The notes: generated from the letters alone by a model not told the origin. 64,000 nt of DNA from Aliirhizobium wenxiniae (GCF_019511445.1 NZ_JAEUAN010000018.1:62001-126000), one strand, 5' to 3'; shown: positions 26,073 to 35,561, numbered from the stretch's first letter. Translations and numbers: made by a program.

Positions 26073-26884
26073 GCCGACACCACCCTTGCGACAGCGTCCA
26101 CCGCATCGGGCGTTACTTCGGCAAGCAGGTCGAGAAACCGTACGGCGAAGGATCCCGGAGCTTTTGTCTCCCGCCCGGCCAATTCGCCTGCCGCGGCAAA
26201 CAGGGCGAGCGCGGCTACCGTCGCCTCGAGAGGCTTGCCCGGCACCGTGCCGACATAGGCACCGACAATGCAGGTCAGAGAACAGCCAAGCGCCGTCACT
26301 TTCGGCATCAGCGGTGAGCCGCCGAAAACATGGACGGCGCGATCACCATCCGTGACGAAGTCCCGCTCGCCCGTCACCGCCACCACGCAGCCATGGCGAA
26401 TGGCGAGCGTGCGGGCTGCCGCCTCGGCAGACGCGACGCTATCACCTGAATCCACGCCCTGCCCCGCCGCCTGTTCTCCGGCAAGCGCGATGATTTCGGA
26501 AGCGTTGCCGCGGATCACCGTCGGCCTCAACGCCAGAAGCTCTGCCACGGCAGCGCGTCGATAGGTGGTCGCAAAATGCGCAACCGGATCGAGCACCCAG
26601 GGTTTTCCCGCCTCGCCCGCAGCCGTTGCCGCCTTCTTCATGCCATCGAGAAAGTCAGGCGAGATCGTGCCTATATTGACGGTCAGCGCCGCGGCGATAG
26701 TCGCGAATTCACCGGCTTCCTCCGGGCTATGAACCATTGCTGGCGAAGCGCCTGCCGCCAGCATGACATTGGCTGCAATGTTCATTGCGACGAAATTGGT
26801 GATGTTCTGCACCAGCGGATTTTTCTGCCGCATCGCGGCCAGCAACGGGCCGGGTCTCAAGGATTGAACGGCATGGTCAGTCAT
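26069..26884 (-). CDS. thiM: hydroxyethylthiazole kinase
   Basis: 271 aa kinase of the thiazole salvage branch. It shows NPLVQNITNFVAMNIAANVMLAAGASPAMVHSPEEA, KPWVLDPVA, VIRGNASEI, VAVTGERDFVTDG and the catalytic-Cys region VTALGCSLT (ALGC where many homologues have GTGC). The ATG at 26884 is preceded by AAGGAGGCGCAG. First gene after the TPP riboswitch. With only thiM, thiE and thiD, this operon is a salvage set; thiC/thiG/thiS are not in the window. Confidence 0.96.
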   Translation of the reverse strand: MTDHAVQSLRPGPLLAAMRQKNPLVQNITNFVAMNIAANVMLAAGASPAMVHSPEEAGEFATIAAALTVNIGTISPDFLDGMKKAATAAGEAGKPWVLDPVAHFATTYRRAAVAELLALRPTVIRGNASEIIALAGEQAAGQGVDSGDSVASAEAAARTLAIRHGCVVAVTGERDFVTDGDRAVHVFGGSPLMPKVTALGCSLTCIVGAYVGTVPGKPLEATVAALALFAAAGELAGRETKAPGSFAVRFLDLLAEVTPDAVDAVARVVSA

Positions 26885-26950
26885 CTGCGCCTCCTTTTTC
26901 AACGGAGGAGGACGTGGGGATACGACGTGAAAGACGAAGACCCGAACGAC

Positions 26951-27026
26951 TCCCTCCGCCAGCATGATCTGGTTCAGGTTCAAAGGGTGCTTCTCAGCCC
27001 GGCTTTCGCCGGACGCCCCTGTCATG
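26951..27026 (-). promoter_or_regulatory. TPP (thiamine pyrophosphate) riboswitch
   Basis: On the minus strand the class signature is nearly perfect: AGGGGCG then GGCTGAGAAGCACCC, then TTTGAACCTGAACCAGATCA, then ATGCTGGCGGAGGGA. It lies about 70 nt upstream of thiM. The class normally represses downstream genes when TPP is bound. Confidence 0.97.
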
Positions 27027-27101
27027 ACCAACAACTATAGGATGACGCGCACAGGTTCCAGCACTTTTGCGGAACACAGTCCAGTCACAGCCATCTTCGA
27101 C

Positions 27102-27134
27102 AAAAAAAACGCCCTCGTCTCCAAGGGCGGTTTT
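27102..27134 (-). terminator. intrinsic terminator after the chemoreceptor gene
   Basis: On the minus strand CGCCCT and AGGGCG arms around an 8-nt loop are followed by eight T bases, about 40 nt after the chemoreceptor stop. Confidence 0.85.
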
Positions 27135-27170
27135 AGGGGTTTACAGGAAATTCCGGCTCACGCCCGCCTG

Positions 27171-29735
27171 TCAGGCAGCGTCGCTACGATAACCGCGAAG
27201 TTGCGGCTCCTCGTAATGCTGCTCGCTCTCGCTCGTTCTGAAACGGCCGATCTTCTGCGTCAGATCCTCGACCCGATGGCGCAGGCCACGGATCTCGGCA
27301 TTGTTCTCCTCGACCATGGCGGCATTCTGCTGGGTGATCAGTTCCACATCGTTGACGGCCTGGGTCACCTGCGTGATGCCGGTCGACTGTTCGGCCGCAG
27401 CGGAGGAAATCTGCGCCACCAGCTTGCGCACGTCGGTGACGTGGGCAATGATTTTCGACAGCGCATCGCCGGTTTCCTCGACCAGTTGCACGCCGCTTTC
27501 CACCTGCATCGCACTTGCGGAAATCAACTGCTTGATCTCGCGGGCGGCACCGGCGCAACGCTGGGCAAGTTCGCGAACCTCCTGGGCAACTACCGCAAAG
27601 CCGCGACCTGCCTCCCCGGCACGCGCAGCCTCGACACCGGCATTCAGCGCCAGAAGGTTGGTCTGGAAAGCGATTTCATCGATCACGCCGATAATGGTCG
27701 CGATCTTGTCGGAGGAACGGCTGATCTCGCCCATCGCATTGACGGCACGCGAGACGACCTCGCCGGAACGGACTGCAAATTCCTCCGTCTCGTTGACCGA
27801 ACGGGATGTCTGCTGTGCGTTTGCGGCCGTGCTGCGCACGACTTCGCTCAGGTGACGCAGAGCCCGCGAGCTCTCCTCCAGTGCTGCCGCCTGCTGTTCG
27901 GTGCGCCGTGCCAGATCGTCCGCAGAAGCGGACAGATTGGCGGTACCACCATTGATCTCCTGTGCGGCATAACCGACCTCGGAGAGTGTCGCGCGAAGCG
28001 CATCGACGGCCTGATTGTAAGTTCTCGCCATCATGACGAAATCGGCGGGCAGATTTTCATCCATACCCGTCGCCAGATCGCCCTCGGCCAGATTACCCAG
28101 GACCCCGGACAAGGCGGTCAGCGCGTGCTGCTGTTCCGCTGCGACGCGGGCACGTTCGCTGGCGCGCTGTTCGGACTCGGCCGTGGAGAGTTCGCGCGCG
28201 GCTGCGGCTTCGTGTTCCAGACGGATATTTTCCCTTGCAGCATCACGGAACACGGTGACGGAGCGCACCATATCGCCGATCTCGTCGCCACGCTCACGAC
28301 CTTCGATCGCGACCTCCAGATCGCCATCGGCAAGACGCTTCATCACCTCAGTCACGCGGCGCAGCGGCCCGCGCAGGGTTTCCACCAGCATAAGGCCACC
28401 GGCAATTGCCAGAATGGTTCCGACGACCATGGCGATGACCGAGAGGTTTGCCGACCTTTCGCTATCTTCCTTGCCGACTTCCTGGGCCTGGGCGACGAAA
28501 TTCTTCAAACCGGCCATGGCGGCGGTCAGCGTCGTGGACGCCGCAGTCCTCTTGTTCTGCCAGTCATCGGCGATCTCGATCAATTTCGCCGATCCGCCAT
28601 CAAGTGATGTCAGAAGCGGATCCATTTTCACGCCGAAACCCGCCATGGTGAAATTGGTCTTTGCAAGTTCGGAAACACGCATTGAGACGGTGCGCAAACC
28701 CGCAGTGGATTCCAGCAATGGCGTTTGTGCAGCCTTGCTCATGGCTCCACCCATGCGCTCGACAAGAAGCTTCAACTCATCGATTCGTCCCAATGCGCTC
28801 TCGGTCTGAGCCAACAGTTCACGCTGGGCTGCAACATCGCCTTCAAGACCGACGAACCGCTCGGCGGCAGTTACCGCCCTACTGCTCGTCAGTTCATTCA
28901 GGTCTCGCTGAATCGGCAGGAGAGCGCTCACAGCAAGCCGCACAGCCTGCGCCTTGTCCGCCATCGGAGCGTCATTCTCAAGTACCGCAGCCAGATTGGC
29001 CGTGGCTGTGCGGGCAGGGTCAAACGCCTTCGCGATCTTTTCGGAAACGAGGGCACTGACCTTGCCGAACTCTTCCTGCAACGGAGGGAGATAAAGCTTG
29101 GCCGTATCTAGTGCCGCATCATCGCTTTCAGCGCGGCGCATGGCGTCTCTGAGGCCCGAGATCCTGTCGGAAATGGCATTATAGGCATAGGCTTCGAACA
29201 GCATGCCCTTGGCAAATCGTTCCTTGCCGTCGCTCTGCTTTCGCAGGTTGCCCATCTGTGCCGCCACCTGGGTGCCAAGTGTGTCGATCTCCGCTATCGT
29301 GGCAGCCATCTGAGCCTCCGTTTCGTCCCGGAGCAGCTTGACCGACCACAACGCATCGACATGGCCGCGCATTGCCGAAGCAAGACCGATAACAGGCGTA
29401 ACGCGCTCGCGATCATTCTCGTTGGCGAGAAGGCCTTCCAGCAAGGAAACGCCTTTTTCCTGCGCGTCTATATCTGCCTTCAACGCCGATAGCGTCTTTT
29501 CGTCAGGCGCGGCAGAAAAGTCCTGCAGGCTGGCCTGAAGGCGCTCGAAGTCGCCTATATTCTCAATCGTGGCCCGAGTGACGGTCATATGACCGTTCAA
29601 CGTGTTGGCCGTGTAATACCCGGCAAGCCCCACGCCGGCGATCAGGAACACCAAAGGGATAACAAACAGAAGAACCTTGGTGACGATTTTACGGCTCTGC
29701 AAAAGTCGATCAATAAACAATTTTTCCCCCGTCAA
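27171..29735 (-). CDS. methyl-accepting chemotaxis protein
   Basis: 854 aa receptor. TM1 is at about residues 18-41 (VLLFVIPLVFLIAGVGLAGYY). A very long periplasmic helical domain of about 380 residues follows, then TM2 near 425-447 (LSVIAMVVGTILAIAGGLMLV), a HAMP domain (RGPLRRVTEVMKRLADGDLEVAI), a second HAMP-like segment near 545, and the signalling hairpin IDEIAFQTNLLALNAGVEAARAGEAGRGFAVVAQEVREL. No C-terminal CheR-binding pentapeptide is seen. The ligand domain is longer than a typical four-helix bundle and its ligand is unknown. Single-gene unit with its own terminator. Confidence 0.94.
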   Translation of the reverse strand: MTGEKLFIDRLLQSRKIVTKVLLFVIPLVFLIAGVGLAGYYTANTLNGHMTVTRATIENIGDFERLQASLQDFSAAPDEKTLSALKADIDAQEKGVSLLEGLLANENDRERVTPVIGLASAMRGHVDALWSVKLLRDETEAQMAATIAEIDTLGTQVAAQMGNLRKQSDGKERFAKGMLFEAYAYNAISDRISGLRDAMRRAESDDAALDTAKLYLPPLQEEFGKVSALVSEKIAKAFDPARTATANLAAVLENDAPMADKAQAVRLAVSALLPIQRDLNELTSSRAVTAAERFVGLEGDVAAQRELLAQTESALGRIDELKLLVERMGGAMSKAAQTPLLESTAGLRTVSMRVSELAKTNFTMAGFGVKMDPLLTSLDGGSAKLIEIADDWQNKRTAASTTLTAAMAGLKNFVAQAQEVGKEDSERSANLSVIAMVVGTILAIAGGLMLVETLRGPLRRVTEVMKRLADGDLEVAIEGRERGDEIGDMVRSVTVFRDAARENIRLEHEAAAARELSTAESEQRASERARVAAEQQHALTALSGVLGNLAEGDLATGMDENLPADFVMMARTYNQAVDALRATLSEVGYAAQEINGGTANLSASADDLARRTEQQAAALEESSRALRHLSEVVRSTAANAQQTSRSVNETEEFAVRSGEVVSRAVNAMGEISRSSDKIATIIGVIDEIAFQTNLLALNAGVEAARAGEAGRGFAVVAQEVRELAQRCAGAAREIKQLISASAMQVESGVQLVEETGDALSKIIAHVTDVRKLVAQISSAAAEQSTGITQVTQAVNDVELITQQNAAMVEENNAEIRGLRHRVEDLTQKIGRFRTSESEQHYEEPQLRGYRSDAA

Positions 29736-29946
29736 TTAGCTCGGCTGAAGGCACGCCTTACATGCGTGCGCAACGAAGCGATTCCGGCATCATGCGGGAA
29801 CATTCACAAACCATGTCCACTTTCGGTTGAACAACCGTTAATGGCGCTTGGCGACATTTTCGCGCGCACGACATGAGACGGAAAATCGCTGGCAGCGGGC
29901 ATGTCGATCCCTTAAAACACCGGGCAGCACGGGCGGGGGAATCATC

Positions 29947-30855
29947 ATGGCATTGTCGGACAACACGCGGGGAGCGCTTTTGATGGCGACCGCGATGGCC
30001 GTGTTTTCCTGCAATGATGCGATGGTCAAGGCTCTGACCCACGAGCTCAGCATTCCGCAAATCATGGCTGTACGCGGCGTATTGACGACCGCACTCGTCT
30101 TCGCGGTCTCGATTTTGCTCGGGGCGCGGCTTTCGTTTCGCACCTTCACCCATCCGCTCGTGCTTCTGCGAACCGCGTTCGAACTCGGCGCGACACTCTG
30201 CTTTTTCAACGCCCTTGCCAGAATTGACTTCGCTTCTGCCGCATCGATCATGCAGTCGCTGCCGCTTGCCGTCACACTAGGTGCGGCTCTCCTTTTCGGC
30301 GAACCAGTTGGCTGGAGGCGCTGGAGCGCCATCATCGTCGGTTTTCTGGGAGTGCTGCTGATCATCCAGCCGGGACCGGAAGGCTTTTCCTCGGATGCGC
30401 TGTTCCCGCTGGCCGCGGTCTTCTTCACCGCGTCGCGCGATCTCGTCACTCGCCGGATTGCACGGGAAATTCCGAGCATTCATGTGACCCTGTTCACCTC
30501 TCTCATCATCACGGCCGCCGGTTTTGCCCTCATTGTCCCGACAGGCGGCTGGCATCCGATTTCGGACTTTAACTGGCTGCTGCTGGTTTTGACCGCGATT
30601 GCCGTTTTCTGTGGCTACCAGACCATCATTCTTTCGATGCGCGGCGGAGAGATCTCCTTCGTCGCTCCATTCCGCTATACCAGCCTGATCTGGGCGCTCG
30701 TCATCGGCGTGCTGATTTTCGGCGAGCGTCCCGGGATGACCGTTCTCATCGGCGCCGCCATCGTCATCTGCTCCGGCCTCTATACCTTCTACCGGGAGAG
30801 CCGCCGCGCCATCGATACGGCTAAGACGGCTGCAGCACCTCCGGCGAGCGGCTGA
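29947..30855 (+). CDS. EamA/DMT family permease
   Basis: 302 aa with about ten hydrophobic helices and two EamA-type halves (e.g. ALLMATAMAVFSCNDAMVKAL, AIIVGFLGVLLIIQPGPEGF in the first; FFTASRDLVTRRIAREIPSIH opening the second). DMT permeases export amino acids or metabolites; the substrate here is unknown. The ATG at 29947 follows a G-rich stretch and fits the family's N-terminus better than the longer reading. It ends 2 nt before mobA, so the three genes may be co-transcribed. Confidence 0.87.
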   Translation: MALSDNTRGALLMATAMAVFSCNDAMVKALTHELSIPQIMAVRGVLTTALVFAVSILLGARLSFRTFTHPLVLLRTAFELGATLCFFNALARIDFASAASIMQSLPLAVTLGAALLFGEPVGWRRWSAIIVGFLGVLLIIQPGPEGFSSDALFPLAAVFFTASRDLVTRRIAREIPSIHVTLFTSLIITAAGFALIVPTGGWHPISDFNWLLLVLTAIAVFCGYQTIILSMRGGEISFVAPFRYTSLIWALVIGVLIFGERPGMTVLIGAAIVICSGLYTFYRESRRAIDTAKTAAAPPASG

Positions 30856-30857
30856 CG

Positions 30858-31472
30858 ATGCGCCCGCCCGGTCTCATCCTTGCCGGCGGCCGATCGAGCC
30901 GCATGGGAGAAAACAAGGCGCAGCTTCAACTTGGCCGGGACAGTATTCTAGGCCATGTCGTGCGCAGGCTCGGCCCGCAGGTCTCGGAACTCGCCATCAA
31001 TGCCGCCGATCCAGTTCCCGGGCTTGATACCTATACTCATGTCTCAGACAGCCTTGACGGACAACTCGGGCCGCTTGCGGGCATTCTCACCGGCATGCGC
31101 CATTATTCCGCCCATCAACCCGAGGCTTCGCATTTCGCCAGCGCTCCCTGCGATAGCCCCTTCCTGCCGCCGGACCTCGTATCGCGACTGACTGCTGCCT
31201 GCAGCACTGCAGAAACGATCGTCATCGCCACGTCACTGGAGCGCCGTCACCCGGTTTTCGGTCTCTGGCCGGTCGCTCTTGCCGAGGGTCTGGAACGCTG
31301 GCTGCTCAAAGGCGACAATCGCCGCATCGGTGCATTTCTCGACCATCACCATTTGGTGACTGTGGATTTCCAGCCTCTCCAGACGCGCTACGGCTCACTT
31401 GATCCCTTCTTCAACATAAACACACCCGAAGAGCTTGCCCATGCGAGCACCTTCGCGGAGATCCTTGCATGA
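30858..31472 (+). CDS. mobA: molybdenum cofactor guanylyltransferase
   Basis: 204 aa nucleotidyltransferase attaching GMP to molybdopterin. The N-terminal GLILAGGRSSRMGENKAQLQLG is the diagnostic loop; DSLDGQLGPLAGIL and APCDSPFLPPDLV follow. It overlaps mobB by 4 nt at its 3' end. Confidence 0.94.
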   Translation: MRPPGLILAGGRSSRMGENKAQLQLGRDSILGHVVRRLGPQVSELAINAADPVPGLDTYTHVSDSLDGQLGPLAGILTGMRHYSAHQPEASHFASAPCDSPFLPPDLVSRLTAACSTAETIVIATSLERRHPVFGLWPVALAEGLERWLLKGDNRRIGAFLDHHHLVTVDFQPLQTRYGSLDPFFNINTPEELAHASTFAEILA

Positions 31473-31984
31473 ATACTACACCCGCCTTCGGCATTTCCGG
31501 ATGGAAGAATTCCGGAAAGACAGGACTGACCGTTCGGCTGGTCGAAGAACTGACGGCCCGCGGTTACCGCATCTCCACCATCAAGCACGCCCATCATGAC
31601 TTCGACATCGACAAGCCCGGTGCGGACTCCTTCCGTCACCGCGAGGCCGGTGCCGGTGAAGTGGCGATCGTCTCGGGCGCGCGGTTCGCGATCATGCATG
31701 AATTGAGAGGCGCAGATGAACCGAGACTTGACGAGATCCTTGAGCGGCTGGCCCCTTGCGATCTGGTTCTGGTCGAAGGTTACAAGCGGGAAGCCATCCC
31801 GAAGATAGAGCTGCGCCGACTGGAATCGAAATGCCGCGAACCTCTGGCTCCGAACGATCCCCATATCGTCGCCATCGCGGCAGATCATCCGATCGAAGAG
31901 CAGGCATTACCCGTATTCGACCTTGACGACACCGTATCGATCGCCGACTTCGTCATCCGCGCAACCGGCCTTCCCAGACGCTAA
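31469..31984 (+). CDS. mobB: molybdopterin-guanine dinucleotide biosynthesis protein B
   Basis: 171 aa GTP-binding accessory of MobA. The P-loop is in FGISGWKNSGKTGLT, followed by TIKHAHHDFDIDKPGADSFRHREAGA and CDLVLVEGYKREAIPKIEL. It overlaps mobA by 4 nt (ATGA). An imperfect hairpin follows, then the convergent OmpA gene. Confidence 0.94.
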   Translation: MNTTPAFGISGWKNSGKTGLTVRLVEELTARGYRISTIKHAHHDFDIDKPGADSFRHREAGAGEVAIVSGARFAIMHELRGADEPRLDEILERLAPCDLVLVEGYKREAIPKIELRRLESKCREPLAPNDPHIVAIAADHPIEEQALPVFDLDDTVSIADFVIRATGLPRR

Positions 31985-32013
31985 AAGCCGCCGACCTTGA
32001 TGGCCGACGGCTT
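31985..32013 (-). terminator. imperfect hairpin between mobB and the OmpA-family gene
   Basis: AAGCCG / CGGCTT outer arms with inner complementary bases and two mismatches. On the minus strand it is followed by CTTTTA. It probably ends the OmpA-family transcript. Confidence 0.5.
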
Positions 32014-32038
32014 CCATTCTTGTAGGTCGCAGTGATGT

Positions 32039-34300
32039 TTACTGGTTGGAGGCGACCGGCTTCACCAATGGTGTGATACGACGGATCGTCACGCGACGGT
32101 TCTCCTGGTTCGCGGCCTCGGTGCTCACCTTCAGGTATCGCTCGCCATAGCCTTGCGTCGTCATGTTTTCCGGCGGAATGCCGAAAGCATCCGACAGCAC
32201 GACGGCAACCGATTCCGCACGCCTGTCCGAAAGGACAAGGTTGCTTTCGTCGGAGCCAACCGCATCCGTATGGCCTTCAATCAGGAAGGTTTCGGACGGA
32301 TCCTTTTCCAAGACCTGATTGATCGCATCCGCAACCTTGCGCAGCGAGCTTGCCTGGTTCATCGGGATTTCCGCACTTCCCGTGGCAAAGGTGATCGTAT
32401 CGAGATCGATACGCGGAACCTTGTCGCGGATACGTGCGGAATAACGGACTTCGTCCAGCGAATAGGGCCGTTCGACCCGCTCTACCGGCGGCTGCTCCAA
32501 GAACCGATAGTAATCGCGGTCCGGCTCGCTGGACGTATCGATGATATAGTCATCGATCGGTACGCCAAGCCGCATCGGCGGCAGGTCGTCGCCCGGATCG
32601 CGCCAGGTGTAATCTCTGCGATCTTCCAGAAGCTCCGGTGCATAATAGAGCACATATTCCTTGCCGCCGCGCACAACGCGCGAACGCTGCACGACTTCGC
32701 CGTAGCGGTTGCGGATCGTCACCACGCGGGTGCCATCGTCACGCTCGACGATTTCGCGGTAGCGACCATCACCCAAACGCTCGTATTCCGGCTGCCTTCC
32801 ATCCTCATAGAAGCGACGGCTGTCATTGTGGCGGACATAGGTCTGGTTATCGATCGAGATGATCTCACGGCCGTCGTCGCGATCCCAGTTTCTACGGTCG
32901 CGGTCGCGATTGCGGTCCTGTCCTTGAGCCTGACCCTGCCCCAGAAGAGCGCCTGCAATCGGGCCAAGAACATCCCATCCGCGCGGGCGTTCGAAATCGG
33001 GCCTGCCATCCATGCGCTCGCCACGTTCCTCGACCAGTTCGCGCCGCTGGTTGCGCCAGCGCTCCCTGTCTTCACGGGTCACACGATCGCTGGCCTGCGC
33101 GTCGGCATCGGTGCGCGGCGGCGGAGCCGGGCGCTCCTGTGCCTGCTGTCGATCGGGCGTGCGGGCATCCGGGCGATTGCCATCGCGGCGCGGACGATCA
33201 CCGTTGTTCTGGGCACGATCGGGCCGCAGCTCCTTGGCGCTGTCGAGCACGGCCGCACCGTTTTCAACCGGAAGCATCGGCTGTTCGGCGCTCTGTTCGA
33301 CCGGCCGCGGCTGGTTGCGCTCGCCGCCGCTTGCCGCACGTTCGGGAGGCGCCCTGTTCGGATCCTGTGCCTGCTGACGCGGTGTCTGGCCGGGCTGCTG
33401 ATCCGGCTGTACCGGTACGGGAGCCTGGTCGGCATTTTGTTGCGGGCGACGCTGGGGACGTTCACCGCCTTCGCCCTGATCGGCCTGCTGGCGCTGCGGG
33501 CGCTCGCCCTGAGGACGCTGACCCTCGGGCTGCTCGGTTTGAGGACGCTCCGCCTGTTGCGGGCGACCTTGCGGCTGTTCAGGCTGTAGCTGTTCGGCCT
33601 GCTGCTGGCGTTGCGGCCGCGGCGTGGGCTGTTCAGCCTGTTGAGCATCTGGCTTTGCGGCCGGTTCCGGCGCCTGATCGGCCTGCTGGCGTTGCGGGCG
33701 CTCGCCTTGCGGCTGCTCCGGCTGTGGCTGCTCAGCCTGCTGCTGACGCTCCTTGCGCGGTTTGGGCTGTTCGGCCTGTTCCGCATCCGGTTTTGCCTGC
33801 TGCTGTGGTTCGGGCGCCTGCTCGGCATTCTGCTGGCGACGTTGTGGTCGCTCGCTGCCCTCGCCCTGATCGGCTTGTTGCTGGCGGCGCTGGGGACGTT
33901 CCCCCTCCGGCTGCTCGGCACGCTGTTCACGCTGGCGCGGCTGCTCTTCCGCCTGGCCGGCATCCTGTTGCTGACGGCGTTGCGGACGCTCGCCGCCCTC
34001 ACCCTGGTCCGCCTGCTGGCGGCGCTGCGGCCGTTCACCTTCCGGCTGTTCGGCACGCTGCTGACGCTCACCGCGCGGGCGCTCTGCGCCTTCGCCCTCG
34101 TCTGCCTGCGGCTTGCGGCGTTTGGGGATCTCCTCACCTTCTGCAGGAACCTGCTCCTGAACCCGGATGATACCTGCTGCTACCGGCTGTGCCGCTCCGA
34201 GTTCCATGCCGGACGGCAGGGCATAGGCAGGCTGCATCAACAATGGCAGGGACAAAACAGGCGCCGCCACGCTGGCGAACAGTCTGGATTTCATCGACAT
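32039..34300 (-). CDS. OmpA-family outer membrane protein with long Q/P/E/R repeat region
   Basis: 753 aa. A signal peptide (SRLFASVAAPVLSLPLLMQPAYA) is followed by about 370 residues of low-complexity repeats rich in Q, P, E and R (recurring GERPQRRQQ, AEQPEGERPQ and ADQGEG units). A charged middle region (YRRFYEDGRQPEYERLGDGRYREIVERDDG) leads to a C-terminal OmpA domain from about residue 630 (ITFATGSAEIP, FLIEGHTDAVGSDESNLVLSDRRAESV, TTQGYGERYL) that should bind peptidoglycan. Start at 34300 is supported by AGAGGAAAATGTC. Repeat number may vary between strains; the repeats also create long spurious ORFs on the other strand. Confidence 0.92.
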   Translation of the reverse strand: MSMKSRLFASVAAPVLSLPLLMQPAYALPSGMELGAAQPVAAGIIRVQEQVPAEGEEIPKRRKPQADEGEGAERPRGERQQRAEQPEGERPQRRQQADQGEGGERPQRRQQQDAGQAEEQPRQREQRAEQPEGERPQRRQQQADQGEGSERPQRRQQNAEQAPEPQQQAKPDAEQAEQPKPRKERQQQAEQPQPEQPQGERPQRQQADQAPEPAAKPDAQQAEQPTPRPQRQQQAEQLQPEQPQGRPQQAERPQTEQPEGQRPQGERPQRQQADQGEGGERPQRRPQQNADQAPVPVQPDQQPGQTPRQQAQDPNRAPPERAASGGERNQPRPVEQSAEQPMLPVENGAAVLDSAKELRPDRAQNNGDRPRRDGNRPDARTPDRQQAQERPAPPPRTDADAQASDRVTREDRERWRNQRRELVEERGERMDGRPDFERPRGWDVLGPIAGALLGQGQAQGQDRNRDRDRRNWDRDDGREIISIDNQTYVRHNDSRRFYEDGRQPEYERLGDGRYREIVERDDGTRVVTIRNRYGEVVQRSRVVRGGKEYVLYYAPELLEDRRDYTWRDPGDDLPPMRLGVPIDDYIIDTSSEPDRDYYRFLEQPPVERVERPYSLDEVRYSARIRDKVPRIDLDTITFATGSAEIPMNQASSLRKVADAINQVLEKDPSETFLIEGHTDAVGSDESNLVLSDRRAESVAVVLSDAFGIPPENMTTQGYGERYLKVSTEAANQENRRVTIRRITPLVKPVASNQ
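33079..34137. repeat. degenerate in-gene repeats encoding Q/P/E/R-rich segment
   Basis: Within the OmpA-family gene, units encoding GERPQRRQQ-ADQGEG and AEQP-QQQAEQ-QPEQPQG recur several times with small changes. At least one block of about 45 codons appears twice in nearly the same order. This indicates internal duplication. Confidence 0.8.
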
Positions 34301-34759
34301 GACATTTTCCTCTTCTGGCTTTCGTCCCTAGATGCGCGCGACGGCCCCAATGGTCATCCCTGTTGTGGCCCACCTCTTGCGGGCAGTTTTTCGCGGCACC
34401 ACAACTGTATTTGTTCCAATTTGGTTCCCATTATGACCGGCAGCAAAGGTCCGCATGATCGGGACCAAAGTCTGAACCGTGCTTGAATGAAGTATTCATC
34501 GCTGATTATGCCTGCGCCATCTTGGCGCATCGCAAACACTGCCGCCCTTGACATTATGCATTTTCCTCCAGGAACCTTGTGGCGACGTGTCGGTTGGGAC
34601 GTATCCGTCAAAGGGATGTGAAGCCCGAGGTTGCCGCAGAAAATGCCGTTGCAATTTTCCCGGAGCCGGTATCTATAAAAACCAAGGGCTGCAAAACGCC
34701 CCTCACCGGCTGCGAAAAACCGAAAAAACGCCGCCGGACTGCCAACAGAGAGGACCATT
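34301..34759. other. 459-base intergenic region between divergent genes
   Basis: It should hold promoters for the OmpA-family gene and the amino-acid ABC operon. Visible are a small hairpin TGCGCCA/TGGCGCA at 34513-34529, a possible plus-strand -35-like TTGACA at 34549, and GAGAGGACC before the ABC start. On the minus strand GGAGG precedes a 66-codon ORF (34554-34354) that I cannot confirm. Confidence 0.5.
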
Positions 34760-35545
34760 ATGAACATCTCCACCCGTTTGTTTGCTGCCGCGTCGATCGC
34801 AGCGATCTCGCTTTTCGCTGGCGCCGCTTCGGCACAGGAAAAGCTGGTGATCGGTACGGAAGGTGCCTACCCGCCCTTCAACGTTCTGGAATCCAACGGC
34901 GAGCTGACCGGCTTCGATATCGACATCGCCAAGGCGCTCTGCGTCCAGATGAAGACCGAGTGCACCTTCGTCACCAATGACTGGGACGGCATCATTCCGG
35001 CTCTGCAGTCGAAGAAGTTCGACGCGATCATCGCTTCCATGTCAATCACGCCCGAGCGTCAGCAGCAGGTCACCTTCTCGAAGAAGTACTACAACACGCC
35101 TCCGGCGATCGCCGTGCCGAAGGATTCTCCGCTGACGGAAGCAACCGCCGAATCGCTGAAGGGCAAGGCCATCGGCGCTCAGGGTTCGACCAGCCATGCC
35201 AACTATGTCGAAAAGCATTTCCCGGATTCGGATGAAAAGCTCTATCCGACCGCCGACGAATACAAGCTCGACCTGACCAACGGCCGTATCGATGGCGTCG
35301 TCGACGATATCGTCGTCCTCACGGAATGGGTGAAGTCGGATGCCGGCTCCTGCTGCAAGATCCTGACCCCGCTTCCGGTCGATCCGGAAATCAACGGCCA
35401 GGGTGCAGGCATTGCCGTGCGCAAGGATGAACAGGCTCTGGCCGACAAGTTCACCGCAGCCATCGCCGCGATCCGCGCCGACGGCACCTACAAGAAGATC
35501 CAGGACAAGTATTTCGACTTCGACGTCTATGGCGGCGAACAGTAA
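34760..35545 (+). CDS. amino-acid ABC transporter substrate-binding protein (Lys/Arg/ornithine type)
   Basis: 261 aa periplasmic binding protein. The signal peptide (AASIAAISLFAGAASA) is followed by LVIGTEGAYPPFNVLESNGELTGFDIDIAKALC, then DWDGIIPALQSKKFDAIIASMSITPERQQQVTFSKKYY, the hallmark of the HisJ/LAO/OccT family 3 proteins. The disulfide pair CVQMKTEC is also characteristic. Substrate is likely a basic amino acid or an opine-like derivative. A site (AGAGGACC) precedes the ATG. A terminator lies between it and the permease genes, which would favour excess binding protein. Confidence 0.92.
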   Translation: MNISTRLFAAASIAAISLFAGAASAQEKLVIGTEGAYPPFNVLESNGELTGFDIDIAKALCVQMKTECTFVTNDWDGIIPALQSKKFDAIIASMSITPERQQQVTFSKKYYNTPPAIAVPKDSPLTEATAESLKGKAIGAQGSTSHANYVEKHFPDSDEKLYPTADEYKLDLTNGRIDGVVDDIVVLTEWVKSDAGSCCKILTPLPVDPEINGQGAGIAVRKDEQALADKFTAAIAAIRADGTYKKIQDKYFDFDVYGGEQ

Positions 35546-35561
35546 TCTACTTTTCTCGTGA

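Noticed and set aside
32153..34486. Several plus-strand ORFs (up to 478 codons) over the OmpA-family gene
   Set aside because: They arise from GC-rich repeats and codon bias; the leucine- or arginine-rich translations are not protein-like.
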